From NCBI GenBank assembly GCA_022360175.1, contig JAKSDI010000303.1, positions 1-64,000 on the forward strand: 64,000 bases of DNA, given 5' to 3'. The stretch's first letter is position 1. Each line of letters starts with the position of its first letter. The notes beneath the pieces were generated by a model. That model was not told the DNA's origin. It saw nothing but the letters and a program-made list of their open reading frames with translations, and did no database searches. Position numbers and translations under genes: made by a program. This document shows positions 49,999-59,333 of the stretch, one piece after another. Origin of the DNA: Chitinophagales bacterium. GTDB taxonomy: Bacteria > Bacteroidota > Bacteroidia > Chitinophagales > Saprospiraceae.

Positions 49999-50751
49999 AT
50001 GCTGGAAAAAGTTGATATTGCTAATGTGCTTTTCTTAGATATAGAAACCGTATCTAATAAATCTGATTATGACCAACTGGATGATGCCCTAAAGGGCTTA
50101 TGGGCTATTAAAGGACGTCAAATATTGCGCACTAGCGAAGAACAGGAAGAAGAAACCCTAGCCGAACTGTATACCGAAAAAGCAGGGATTTTTGCTGAAT
50201 TTGGAAAAATCGTATGCATTTCTGTAGGAATCGTACATCGTGATAAAGATGACCAATTACTGAAAGTAAGGTTAAAATCTTTTGCTAGCGAAAACGAAGC
50301 TGAATTACTTCATGACTTCTCTCATTTATTGCTTAAGTATTATAATAATACCAGTAAAAACTATTTATGCGGCCATAACATTAAAGAATTCGACATTCCT
50401 TACATATGCCGCCGAATGCTTATCAACCAATTGCCTTTTCCAAAAGCACTGGATATAGCAGGTAAAAAACCCTGGGAAACCGCACACCTTCTAGATACTA
50501 TGGAATTTTGGAAATTTGGTGATCGCAAAAATTATACTTCCCTTAAGTTGCTTGCTGCCGTACTGGGCTTCCCTTCTCCTAAGGATGATATAGACGGAAG
50601 TGAAGTGGGAAGAGTGTATTGGGAAGAAAAAGATCTTGATCGTATTTCTCATTATTGCGAAAAAGATGTATTAGCTACAGTTCAGCTTTTTCTTCGTTAT
50701 CGGAGAATGCCCATTTTGGAAGACGAGCAAGTACAACATGTGGGGAGGTAG
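49999..50751 (+). CDS. 3'-5' exonuclease (PolB-type DnaQ-like, DNA_pol_B_exo2)
   Basis: A 250-residue cytoplasmic exonuclease-fold protein. Exo I motif LFLDIETVS carries D14 and E16. Exo II is in CGHNIKEFDIPYICRRM, and Exo III is in HYCEKDVLATVQLF. The pattern matches the PF10108 group of predicted 3'-5' exonucleases related to PolB proofreading domains. All catalytic acidic positions appear present. Role (DNA or RNA processing) is unknown. It is divergent from the coiled-coil gene. Confidence 0.9.
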   Translation: MLEKVDIANVLFLDIETVSNKSDYDQLDDALKGLWAIKGRQILRTSEEQEEETLAELYTEKAGIFAEFGKIVCISVGIVHRDKDDQLLKVRLKSFASENEAELLHDFSHLLLKYYNNTSKNYLCGHNIKEFDIPYICRRMLINQLPFPKALDIAGKKPWETAHLLDTMEFWKFGDRKNYTSLKLLAAVLGFPSPKDDIDGSEVGRVYWEEKDLDRISHYCEKDVLATVQLFLRYRRMPILEDEQVQHVGR

Positions 50752-51100
50752 ATAGTAGTGAAAAGGTGATGTGGTGATATGGTGATTAGTGAAAAGTGAT
50801 TGGGGATATCCCAACTACACTTTTCAGCTTCGTAGGGCGAAGGGTGATGTGGTGAGAAGGCTAGTGGGCTTCCGGGAATTAGATTTTGAAGGCTTAGAAT
50901 TTAGGTTTATTGAGAAACTCCACTCTAAAGGTTTGAAATGTTATGGAGTAACAAGGCTATTCGATTCTCTATACTTCTGGCTCCCAGGATGCACTTAAAA
51001 GAGAGTATAGATTACTGATTATCATTAAAAAAACTGCTACGAGGGAACTCTTATTCCCAATTCATAGTATATATCGTGTAACTTACACCCTAACCCGACT
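50752..51100. other. Non-coding stretch with low-complexity repeats
   Basis: It contains irregular repeats of GGTGATGTGGTGA type near 50765-50790 and again near 50843, and an imperfect hairpin at 50790-50826 (TGAAAAGTG...CACTTTTCA with an inner TGGG/CCCA). A 69-codon frame at 50789-50998 overlaps the hairpin and is not credible. Confidence 0.55.
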
Positions 51101-52492
51101 ATGACTATGAAAAAAATATTAAATATCATCTCTGAAGCCCTTAAAGGCGAAGAAAAAGAATACACGAAGGGGAGCATCAGGCGTGCAATTGTCTTACTGG
51201 CAATACCCATGATCCTAGAGATGATTATGGAGTCGCTATTTGCCGTAGCAGATGTTTTTTTTGTATCCAAGGTAGGAATTGATGCAGTAGCGACCGTTGG
51301 ATTGACAGAGTCTGTGGTTACGCTCGTTTATTCTGTAGCAATTGGTATGAGTATGGCTGCAACAGCGATGGTAGCCAGAAGAATTGGAGAAGATAAAAAA
51401 GAAGAAGCTGCTCGGGCTGCTGCTCAATCTATTATTATTACGATAGCACTTTCTATTATCATTGGAATAACAGGGATCGTTTTTGCACCTGATATTTTGC
51501 GTATCATGGGGGGCTCTGATACAGTAGTAGCTTCTGGGGTTAATTATACCCGTATCATGTTGGGCACGAATATCGTAATCATGTTATTGTTTTTGCTCAA
51601 TGGTATTTTCAGGGGAGCTGGCGATGCAGCCATTGCTATGCGTGCACTCTGGATAGCTAATATAATTAACATTATACTTGATCCTATTTTTATTTTTGGC
51701 TTAGGCCCTATACCTGCTTTTGGTGTTACGGGGGCAGCAATTGCAACGAGTATTGGACGAGGGCTTGGTGTCATCTTTCAATTATATATTCTTTTTGGAG
51801 TTTCGAGTATCATTAAACTTAGACGCCCCCACTTCAATATCGATAAAGCTATAATGAAGCGCCTTTCAAAAGTTGCAGCCAATGGAGCAGGGCAATTTTT
51901 GATTGCATCTGCGAGTTGGATATTCCTGATGCGTATTATTGCACTCTTCGGTAGTGAAGCTGTTGCAGGTTATACAATTGCAATTCGCCTGATAGTATTC
52001 ACTTTATTGCCTGCCTGGGGAATTGCGAATGCTGCGGCTACACTTGTTGGTCAGAATCTTGGAGCCGGACAACCTGAGAGAGCAGAGAAATCTGCATGGA
52101 AATCTGCTTTTTATAATATGATATTTCTTCTAAGTGTATCCGTTATTTATTTATTGTTTTCCTCACCTATCCTTCAATTTTTCACTACAGAGCCGGAAGT
52201 ACTAAAAGCTGGAATATTAAGCTTACAGATAATTTGCCTCGGGTACTTCTGTTTTGCTTATGGCATGGTGTTAAGCCAGGCTTTTAATGGTGCTGGTGAC
52301 ACTCGCACTCCTACTATTATCAATTTTATTTGTTTTTGGATTATCGAAATTCCACTGGGATATTTTTTAGCCGTGACGCTCGATTGGCAATTAGCAGGTG
52401 TATGTTGGTCTATTGCTATAAGTGAGGCTATACTTGCAGTTGTAATGATCGTTGTATTTAGAAAAGGAAAATGGAAAACAGTAGAAATATGA
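51101..52492 (+). CDS. MATE family multidrug efflux transporter
   Basis: A 463-residue inner-membrane antiporter with about twelve membrane helices in two related halves. The start MTMKKILNIISEALKGEEKE leads into RRAIVLLAIPMILEMIMESL, typical of MATE proteins, with VDVFF-type sequence as VADVFFVSKVG. The second half has AGYTIAIRLIVFTLLPAWG and the NAAATLVGQNLGAGQPERAE signature. It probably exports cationic compounds using a Na+ or H+ gradient. The start may be 51101 or the second ATG at 51107. Confidence 0.92.
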   Translation: MTMKKILNIISEALKGEEKEYTKGSIRRAIVLLAIPMILEMIMESLFAVADVFFVSKVGIDAVATVGLTESVVTLVYSVAIGMSMAATAMVARRIGEDKKEEAARAAAQSIIITIALSIIIGITGIVFAPDILRIMGGSDTVVASGVNYTRIMLGTNIVIMLLFLLNGIFRGAGDAAIAMRALWIANIINIILDPIFIFGLGPIPAFGVTGAAIATSIGRGLGVIFQLYILFGVSSIIKLRRPHFNIDKAIMKRLSKVAANGAGQFLIASASWIFLMRIIALFGSEAVAGYTIAIRLIVFTLLPAWGIANAAATLVGQNLGAGQPERAEKSAWKSAFYNMIFLLSVSVIYLLFSSPILQFFTTEPEVLKAGILSLQIICLGYFCFAYGMVLSQAFNGAGDTRTPTIINFICFWIIEIPLGYFLAVTLDWQLAGVCWSIAISEAILAVVMIVVFRKGKWKTVEI

Positions 52493-52828
52493 CCTTTCCT
52501 TTTAGGGCTTCAAATCAGGCTGAAACACATTAAACATTACGATATATGAAAAATACCACAAACAAGGTATGCATTGGATGTCGCTAAATCATATCTTTGT
52601 CTCAAGTGTAAAAAAACACTTTTAAAGACAAATTATTTAATCCCTTAAACTGTATAATCCCATGACTAATCAAAAAGTTACGGCATTTTTGCCGTTGCCT
52701 CCCCCATCGTTCTCTTATCAAACTTATCGTTCCAGTTTTTCAGATATGGGTACCTTTTTATAATGGCAGACACTAATGGTCAGTTGCTCGCTATTATTTA
52801 CTCAGCCCCCCGAAAAAATGGAATAACT
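52493..52828. promoter_or_regulatory. Intergenic region of about 340 bases with a possible promoter
   Basis: A TATCTTTG element (TAnnTTTG) is present at 52592-52599, and small hairpins occur near 52605 (AAGTGT...ACACTT) and at 52680-52695 (ACGGCA...TGCCGT). If the element is used, the leader before the 52829 gene is about 220 bases. No gene is supported. Confidence 0.4.
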
Positions 52829-53992
52829 ATGCAAGCCATCGCCCCAACATTTATTCTCTTGGCTGTGTTGATTAGTCTCAATATGGCAGGACCTTTGTAT
52901 TCCCAAACATTCCAACTTACAGGGTGGCATCAGAGTGTAAGTTGCCTTCAAGAAATAACACCACAACCTCCTGTTACTAACCATTCAGATATAACACTAA
53001 AGACACTTACTTATACCGATGAGTACTTCCGTTTAGGATGTACAGCAACGGGATTTCAAGGATATTTTTCGCCTTCCAGATGGCAGGCGGAACACGAAAA
53101 AGGTGACGGTGGGGTAGATGTCACCGGAGCTCCCAATTCAGTATTAGTTGAAGGGGCTAATAGTGCTTCAGTCGTTATGCTTGCTGGTAGTAGTGCAGCC
53201 TATAAGATTGCAATTCCTGCTACTGGCTATGCTAAATTCAACTGGAGTTATATTGGGGGCTCCAATCTTTTGGACAATTCTTTCTATATCACTATAAATG
53301 ATGAACCAATTGATCAGTTAAAAGAAACGAACCGTAGTGGTACTTTCTTTTCTGGATTATTGCAAGCAGGTGATTATATAAGCCTTCATGCTAATGCTCC
53401 TAACAAAGGTTTCAAAATAAAACTGAGCAATTTTGAGTTCATTAGTAATACTATCGCAATATATGAAAGAGAATGGACTGCTCTAGATGTAAACAATGAA
53501 ATGTCTACATTTATACAACATGTGAGCATTAAAAAGCCTGATCTTTCTACAATTGTATTTCCCTCTAATTATGATGGTTACCACTTACCTGTATTAGATT
53601 ACAGTCCTAGTGTTGAGCCTGAATGGACAGGTTATCCTGTTTTTGATCTCGATGGATCTAATTACACCTCTTCAGATCAGTTTCCTCTGGAAGATGCACT
53701 TGGGACGATAGAATATAAGTGGGAAGATGAGTACCTCTATGAAGGTGGATTCTGCATTATATATCGTCACTGGACGATTAGTGACTATTGTGGCGGAAAC
53801 ACCGTTAAACATACACAGATTCTCAAAATGGCAGGCGGTTGCCCTGAGAGCATACCAGAAATGGAAGAGAGAAATATTCCTCCTCATTTGCTTCAACAAG
53901 CACCTGCTGTATTACCTGAAGGTTATGAAATCACACACTCTACAGAATGGATGACTCCTGATCAGCATTTATTAGATGTAAAAGCCTGGTAG
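52829..53992 (+). CDS. Large secreted protein of unknown function
   Basis: A 387-residue exported protein with signal peptide MQAIAPTFILLAVLISLNMA, cleaved near PLYSQ. The mature chain is beta-rich. A first domain (about 80-190) resembles a jelly roll (AYKIAIPATGYAKFNWSYIG). A second part contains EGGFCIIYRHWTISDYCGGN, resembling the Ig-like RTWTVxDxC repeats of Bacteroidota surface proteins. No T9SS C-terminal domain is visible, so the final location is uncertain. An in-frame ATG at 52763 would give a 22-residue non-hydrophobic leader and is disfavoured. A strong terminator follows. Confidence 0.75.
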   Translation: MQAIAPTFILLAVLISLNMAGPLYSQTFQLTGWHQSVSCLQEITPQPPVTNHSDITLKTLTYTDEYFRLGCTATGFQGYFSPSRWQAEHEKGDGGVDVTGAPNSVLVEGANSASVVMLAGSSAAYKIAIPATGYAKFNWSYIGGSNLLDNSFYITINDEPIDQLKETNRSGTFFSGLLQAGDYISLHANAPNKGFKIKLSNFEFISNTIAIYEREWTALDVNNEMSTFIQHVSIKKPDLSTIVFPSNYDGYHLPVLDYSPSVEPEWTGYPVFDLDGSNYTSSDQFPLEDALGTIEYKWEDEYLYEGGFCIIYRHWTISDYCGGNTVKHTQILKMAGGCPESIPEMEERNIPPHLLQQAPAVLPEGYEITHSTEWMTPDQHLLDVKAW

Positions 53993-54045
53993 AGTTAGTA
54001 GATAAAAGATTTAGTTTAACACAGTCCAACGTGAGTATTTATAGT

Positions 54046-54074
54046 AAGAGCGGCTTTTTGCCGCTCTTTTTTTA
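54046..54074 (+). terminator. Rho-independent terminator
   Basis: AAGAGCGGC (54046-54054) pairs perfectly with GCCGCTCTT (54060-54068) around a T5 loop, followed by TTTTTATT. It is classic for the plus-strand gene ending at 53992. Confidence 0.9.
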
Positions 54075-54087
54075 TTAAGGAAGCCAT

Positions 54088-55143
54088 TTAAGGTGCTTCT
54101 TTTATAAAATCTGATACAATCTGAATATATTCTTCTTTTTCGTCCCACCATATTTCGTGTCCAGCATTTTCAACAAAATGATACCGGCCTTTAGGGTAAA
54201 GATCAACATATTCGTAAGCATAACTAAAAGGAATGTAATCACATTGTCCCTGAAGCACGAGGATAGGAATTTTGGAATTGGTCAGGTAAGAGCGTACATC
54301 CGGCACATCTGTTTGATTCGTTGCCAGATAAGCATATAGCCCCCCTCCCCCTTCTTCAGGCAATACATTATCAATATCACAAACCATTCCTTTTGTAAAA
54401 TTTGATGCCAGGTTATTAAGTATTCGATCCATTTGTTTATCAGACACAAATTTTCTGTCGAAAAGCAAAGCTCCGGTTGTAGCCAAGATTGCTTTTGGCT
54501 TAAGTGCTGTACGATTTACATCTTTAACGAAATCATACGGCTTTTTAAAAGATAAGCTATCGGGTATTGGATACAGGCTATCCAAATCAATATACGCTCC
54601 TCCTTGTTCTCTATAAGGAATTAAACCTCCTGGAGATGCAAATACAATACGGCTGACCTTATTTGAGTGGTAAGCAGAATAGTGAGCTGCTAATATACTT
54701 CCAAAAGACTGGCCTATCAGAATCACACTCGGAGCATTTATATGCCGGTTAATGATTTCATCTAAGTCGCGAATATGGGCTTCAAAAGAAACATCAGAAA
54801 ATCGTTTCATTCTATCAGACAAACCGGAGCCTCTTTGATCATAGAGATATATATCATGTCCTTCTTCTGTTAAAGCACGAAGCGTTTTTATAATACTACT
54901 ATGCACGTAACCTCCAGGGCCCCCATGCAAAAAAACAATTGGCTTCTTAAGGCTATCGCCCTTCGCTTTACAGTGCGTATAAGCAATGCGAAATCCTTCT
55001 TTCATTTCCCAATACAAAGTAGAATCCCTTGGAGTTATAGGTTTTACTTTCTCCTTTTCGGGGATGAACACCATCACAATAAATACTAACAGCAAAAACA
55101 AAAAAGCATATAACAGCCCTTTGCCCAATTTCTTTACATTCAT
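54088..55143 (-). CDS. Alpha/beta hydrolase of the proline-iminopeptidase (S33) type
   Basis: A 351-residue protein with one N-terminal membrane anchor (about residues 10-28). The HGGPGG oxyanion motif is at residues 73-78, the nucleophile Ser is S146 in GQSFGS, and the catalytic His is H329 in AGHEIWW. A DQRGSGLSD segment typical of prolyl iminopeptidase-like hydrolases is at 102-110. All three catalytic elements are visible. Membrane anchoring suggests action at the envelope. Substrate cannot be inferred. It is divergent from the methylmalonyl-CoA mutase gene. Confidence 0.88.
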   Translation of the reverse strand: MNVKKLGKGLLYAFLFLLLVFIVMVFIPEKEKVKPITPRDSTLYWEMKEGFRIAYTHCKAKGDSLKKPIVFLHGGPGGYVHSSIIKTLRALTEEGHDIYLYDQRGSGLSDRMKRFSDVSFEAHIRDLDEIINRHINAPSVILIGQSFGSILAAHYSAYHSNKVSRIVFASPGGLIPYREQGGAYIDLDSLYPIPDSLSFKKPYDFVKDVNRTALKPKAILATTGALLFDRKFVSDKQMDRILNNLASNFTKGMVCDIDNVLPEEGGGGLYAYLATNQTDVPDVRSYLTNSKIPILVLQGQCDYIPFSYAYEYVDLYPKGRYHFVENAGHEIWWDEKEEYIQIVSDFIKEAP

Positions 55144-55279
55144 TTTTTTGAATCTAACTTATCAAGCTCAGCGGCTTCAATAGAATTTTTATGATATACA
55201 GATGAAAAATGATGATGTACGACTATAGAACATATCTCATATTTTATGTACATTCCCCCAGCATCGAAATATTATTGAT

Positions 55280-56443
55280 ATGAATCAGGACACATTATTT
55301 TCCGAATTCAACGCAACAACTAAAACCGATTGGCTTAACAAAGTCATAAAGGACCTCAAGGGAAAGCCACTGGAAGACCTCAATTGGCAGTTAGAGGATA
55401 GTATTGAACTTCCTCCTTTTTATCATCCTGACGATAAAAAGACAGTTGAGAGCCAAGCTCCTATTGCTAGCAGCAGTCCAGACTGGGAAATTGGAGAATA
55501 CATTGATGTTCACGATATGGCTACTGCCAACGAGATACTGCTAGAAAGTTTACAGGGAGGTGTTGAAGCTCCACTACTCCGATTATATAAACCTATTAAT
55601 CAGGAAGAGCTTAGTCGATTACTTCAGGGCGTAGATGTTACTATTATCTCTTTGCACTTTGGAGAATATTACTCTGAGAAACAACCTACTACCCTTTTCC
55701 ATCATCTGATTACCTATTTCGAAAATTCAAACATTGATTTGAATAAAATTAATGGGTCAATAGATTTCGATCCTCTTTTAGACTGGGCTCAGCCACCTAT
55801 TGATCAATTGGCGGAAATGATTAAAACATGCCAGGAGAAAATGCCTAACTTCCGCCCTCTACAAATTAATGCGAATCGGTTCCACGGTGGGCCAGAACAA
55901 ACGAGCGCTGAACTTGCTTACACCATTGCCAAAGGCAGCGAATACCTTGCTCGCCTCAACAAACATGGTATCAAACCTGCAACCGCCAATGCTTATTTAC
56001 AAATTGGCGTTTCTATTAGTAAAAGTTACTTTGTAGAAATAGCAAAATTAAGAGCACTCAAAATATTATGGGCTAATATTCTGAATGCTTACGGAGCAGA
56101 AGCCAGTATTCCTTCTTTGGCTGTACATTTTTCTAAAGAAAGCCAGGACGAACAGACTTATACAAATATGATTAGGGCAAGTACACAGTCTATGTCCGCC
56201 ATAATTGGTGGTGCAGACAAGCTATATGTACTTCCTGCTAATCGTGGTAATAATGAAGCAAGTTCTTCTTTCACCCGCCGCATCGCGAGGAATGTACAAC
56301 ACTTATTAAAAATGGAAAGTCATTTCAATCAGGTAATTGATGCAGGTGCTGGTAGTTATTATATTGAAGCTGTCACTAAGAAGTTGGCAGAAAATGCCTG
56401 GGAACAATTCAAAACACTGGAAAAGGAAGGCGCTTTTGCATAA
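55280..56443 (+). CDS. mutA: Methylmalonyl-CoA mutase small subunit-like protein
   Basis: A 387-residue protein matching the small subunit of methylmalonyl-CoA mutase. The start MNQDTLFSEFNATTKTDWLN leads to KPLEDLNWQLED, LPPFYHPDD and then the TIM-barrel region (RPLQINANRFHGGPEQTSAE, QIGVSISKSYFVEIAKLRAL). No B12-binding domain is present, as expected for this subunit. The protein is shorter than most relatives and ends right after the barrel. The large subunit gene normally follows; here the next gene downstream is a tRNA, so mutB must be elsewhere if it exists. The role is propionate or branched-chain metabolism when paired. Confidence 0.86.
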   Translation: MNQDTLFSEFNATTKTDWLNKVIKDLKGKPLEDLNWQLEDSIELPPFYHPDDKKTVESQAPIASSSPDWEIGEYIDVHDMATANEILLESLQGGVEAPLLRLYKPINQEELSRLLQGVDVTIISLHFGEYYSEKQPTTLFHHLITYFENSNIDLNKINGSIDFDPLLDWAQPPIDQLAEMIKTCQEKMPNFRPLQINANRFHGGPEQTSAELAYTIAKGSEYLARLNKHGIKPATANAYLQIGVSISKSYFVEIAKLRALKILWANILNAYGAEASIPSLAVHFSKESQDEQTYTNMIRASTQSMSAIIGGADKLYVLPANRGNNEASSSFTRRIARNVQHLLKMESHFNQVIDAGAGSYYIEAVTKKLAENAWEQFKTLEKEGAFA

Positions 56444-56471
56444 AAAGCATCTTTAAATACACTAAGTATAA

Positions 56472-56505
56472 GCAAAAAAAAGAGCAGAACGAAAGTTCTG
56501 CTCTT
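56472..56505 (-). terminator. Rho-independent terminator of tRNA-Lys
   Basis: On the minus strand, AAGAGCAGAAC-TTTC-GTTCTGCTCTT is followed by TTTTTTT. It lies 10 bases after the tRNA 3' end and also separates it from the convergent mutA. Confidence 0.88.
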
Positions 56506-56514
56506 ATCATTTTG

Positions 56515-56588
56515 TGAGCCCGCTGGGGCTCGAACCCAGGACCCCTTGATTAAAAGTCAAGTGCTCTAGCCAACTGAGCTACGGGCTC
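56515..56588 (-). tRNA. trnK: tRNA-Lys (anticodon TTT)
   Basis: The minus strand gives a 74-base cloverleaf. The acceptor GAGCCCG pairs with CGGGCTC, with discriminator A. The D arm is GCTC/GAGC. The anticodon arm is CTTGA-CTTTTAA-TCAAG with anticodon TTT, and the T arm is CTGGG-TTCGAGC-CCCAG. CCA is not encoded. All stems pair. Confidence 0.96.
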
Positions 56589-56741
56589 AAAATGATTTTA
56601 TTTAAAGTACCTTTCGTCAAAGGCGATGCAAATATACAGGCATTTTTTTAAGAAACAAACCTTTGATGTTTTTTTTCTTCTTTTTAATAGTGACAAATTT
56701 CTAACACTACTGATAATCAAAAAGTTCCTAGGCAAAAAAAA

Positions 56742-57830
56742 TTAACCTTGGTGATATTCAAAATCAAACTCGAGTTGGATTCCATCCAAATCTTGCTCCT
56801 TTGAAAGATTTGACACAGAAACTCCAAGTAATCGAACCTGCTGAATATTTTCATCATCCTCGTCCAACAATTCGTGGGTTACTTTTATAAGATAATCCAG
56901 GTCTCTTACTTCTGCATTAAAAGTCCGGCTTCGAGTGAGTATCCTAAAATCCGGCATTTTAGCTTTTATCGTTATTGTGCGACCATAGTTATCTGATTTT
57001 TTCATGTAAGAAAAAACAACCTCGCTTAAATACGTCAGCTTCGTTTTCATTTCCTCTTTAGAGGATATATCTTCTTTATAAGTTCGCTCAGCACCAATTG
57101 ATTTTCTAATTCGATTTGGGTTGACTGGCCGGCTATCTTCAGCTCTAACGATTCGAAAATAGTGCCTGCCCACTTTACCAAAACGTTTAACGAGATCAAT
57201 CTCTGTATACCTTTTAAGGTCACCTCCTTTAAAAATTCCCATCCTCCGCATTTTTTCTGCGGTTACTTTCCCAATTCCATGAAATGCTTCAATAGGCAGT
57301 TCTGCTATAAAATCCTCGGCTTCTGCTGGGGTAATAACTTTCATGCCATTTGGCTTATTAATATCGGAAGCTACCTTTGCTAAAAACTTATTGAACGACA
57401 CCCCCGCAGAAGCTGTTAAACCCGTTGTCTTATAAATTCTATGCCGAATTTGATCGGCAATTAGTGTTGCTGATGGGGGGCCTTTTTTGGGTACAGTCAC
57501 ATCCATAAACGCCTCATCTAATGAAAGAGGCTCTACTAAATCTGTATAATCATGAAAGATTTCCCTAATCTGAGAGGAAACTTCCCGGTATACATCGAAA
57601 CGAGATTTCACAAAGATAAGATGGGGACACAAACGCTTGGCAGTTACACTTGGCATAGCTGATCGCACACCAAACTGACGTGCTTCATAACTCGCTGAAG
57701 CTACTACCCCTCGCATGCTAGAGCCACCAACAGCTACAGGCCTCCCACGCAATTCAGGTGCATCCCGTTGCTCTACAGATGCATAAAAGGCATCCATATC
57801 AATATGGATAATTTTACGATCCCGGCTCAT
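56742..57830 (-). CDS. dinB: DNA polymerase IV
   Basis: Y-family translesion polymerase of 362 residues. The catalytic motif HIDMDAFYASVEQRD carries D11, and SLDEAFMDV supplies the second acidic pair. The helix-hairpin-helix is at GIGKVTAEKMRRMGI, and the C-terminal little-finger domain follows (IRKSIGAERTYKEDI). The usual beta-clamp-binding C-terminal peptide is not obvious; the protein ends QLEFDFEYHQG, and the QLEFDF stretch could serve as a clamp motif. No LexA-like box is readable upstream. Confidence 0.96.
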   Translation of the reverse strand: MSRDRKIIHIDMDAFYASVEQRDAPELRGRPVAVGGSSMRGVVASASYEARQFGVRSAMPSVTAKRLCPHLIFVKSRFDVYREVSSQIREIFHDYTDLVEPLSLDEAFMDVTVPKKGPPSATLIADQIRHRIYKTTGLTASAGVSFNKFLAKVASDINKPNGMKVITPAEAEDFIAELPIEAFHGIGKVTAEKMRRMGIFKGGDLKRYTEIDLVKRFGKVGRHYFRIVRAEDSRPVNPNRIRKSIGAERTYKEDISSKEEMKTKLTYLSEVVFSYMKKSDNYGRTITIKAKMPDFRILTRSRTFNAEVRDLDYLIKVTHELLDEDDENIQQVRLLGVSVSNLSKEQDLDGIQLEFDFEYHQG

Positions 57831-57975
57831 TACAGTTCAGTTTGTATACTGACGAAAATAGTTCTTTTTTGCTTAAGATATTCCTGAATAATTTGAAAAA
57901 GCGTAATGGAGGATATATTTTTATTTAGGGTATAAGAAAGTCGTAAGTTGTCATTTGAAAAATGAGTTGATAAAT

Positions 57976-59256
57976 GTGAAAAACAAGTTAGAAATAAATG
58001 AATTAGTAGAACATTTTTTCCGGCATGAATCCGGAAAATTGATGGCTATGCTAACAAGATTTTTTGGCCCTCATAACTTACTTCTTGTCGAAGATATCGT
58101 ACAAGATACCTTAATCGAGGCCATTAGTAATTGGACCTATAAAGGAATTCCTGAAAATCATGTGAACTGGTTATATACTGTCGCAAAAAATAAGGCTTTA
58201 AACGTTATAAAAAGGGAGAAGTATCAGGAAAAGTACATTTTTGAAAATCTTCATGACGCAAAGATCCATCAACAAATTGATCCAGCTACCATTGACCTTT
58301 TCTCAGAGGAAAGCATTGTGGATGATCAATTGCGAATGATGTTTATGTGCTGTCACCCTTCCATTTCACAGGATTCTCAGGTGGCGCTAATTCTCAAAAC
58401 ACTATGTGGGTTCAGCATCAGTGAAATAGCCAAAGCTTTTTTGACTAATAATGAAAACATCAATAAGCGCTTAGTCAGAGCTAGAAAGGCCATTCGTGAG
58501 AATAAAATTCCGTTTAGTGTACCTTCTAAGCAGCAAATAGACTTAAGAGTCGACGCGGTTTTAGAGGCCATCTACCTTTTATTCAATGAAGGTTATAGTG
58601 CCTCTAATGGGGATGATGTGATCCGCAAAGACCTTTGTCAGGAATCCATTTATCTAGCAGAAATCATTGCAACACACAAGTTTATTAGCAATAAATCTAA
58701 GCCCTATTCACTATTGGCATTGATGCAATTAAATGCTGCTCGTTTTAAAGCCCGGGAAGACGAAAATGGAGATATAATTACACTCAGTGAGCAAGATCGA
58801 ACACTTTGGGATTATCAAATGATAGGAGAAGGCTTTTCCAATTTGGAGAAAGCAGCTCAGAACAAAGTATTTTCAAAATACCATATCCTGGCAGCTATTT
58901 CTGCTTATCATTGTTCCGCTGCAGATTTCGAATCAACAAACTGGGGAAATATCCTTTCACTTTACGAAAGTTTACTAACTATTGATAATTCGCCTATTGT
59001 CATACTCAACTATTCCATTGTCCTTGCTAAAACAGGTAAAATTATAGAAGCGCTGGCAGAATTAGGTGCAATAGAAGATCAAAGAGAAATGAAGTCAAAC
59101 CATTTATTTTATGCCACTAAAACTGAGTTTCAGATCGCATTGAAACAATATGACCTAGCAAAAGGTACACTAAAAAAAGCTATTGCACTTGCTCCTTTAT
59201 CCAAAGAAAAGCGCCTGCTCAAAAATAGGTTTACAACTTATTTTAATAAAAAATAA
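57976..59256 (+). CDS. ECF sigma factor of the ECF42 type with C-terminal helical domain
   Basis: A 426-residue extracytoplasmic-function sigma factor. Region 2 is ESGKLMAMLTRFFG...IVQDTLIEAISNW and region 4 is FSISEIAKAFLTNNENINKR. A long C-terminal helical, TPR-like extension follows (about 200-426, including LFNEGYSAS and LLALMQLNAARFKARED). This is the architecture of the ECF42 group, which lacks a classical anti-sigma factor and is usually paired with DGPF/YCII genes. Such a gene starts 78 bases downstream. The start codon is GTG at 57976; an in-frame TTG at 57955 would add seven residues. It should control its own YCII partner. Confidence 0.9.
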   Translation: MKNKLEINELVEHFFRHESGKLMAMLTRFFGPHNLLLVEDIVQDTLIEAISNWTYKGIPENHVNWLYTVAKNKALNVIKREKYQEKYIFENLHDAKIHQQIDPATIDLFSEESIVDDQLRMMFMCCHPSISQDSQVALILKTLCGFSISEIAKAFLTNNENINKRLVRARKAIRENKIPFSVPSKQQIDLRVDAVLEAIYLLFNEGYSASNGDDVIRKDLCQESIYLAEIIATHKFISNKSKPYSLLALMQLNAARFKAREDENGDIITLSEQDRTLWDYQMIGEGFSNLEKAAQNKVFSKYHILAAISAYHCSAADFESTNWGNILSLYESLLTIDNSPIVILNYSIVLAKTGKIIEALAELGAIEDQREMKSNHLFYATKTEFQIALKQYDLAKGTLKKAIALAPLSKEKRLLKNRFTTYFNKK

Positions 59257-59333
59257 GTCCGGATGTCCTTATTCATTAAGCCCAATTGTCATTGGGGTGT
59301 AAAGCATTATTATTAATACAAAAGATTAAAACA

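Noticed and set aside
50789..50998. 69-codon plus-strand frame
   Set aside because: It overlaps the GGTGAT repeat block and a hairpin, and the sequence has no protein-like character.
55144..55279. Cobalamin riboswitch before the mutase gene
   Set aside because: The 136-base divergent gap is short and shows no B12-box-like sequence or multi-stem fold.
56515..56588. tRNA-Lys as an integration site
   Set aside because: No integrase, no repeated tRNA 3' end and ordinary housekeeping genes on both sides.
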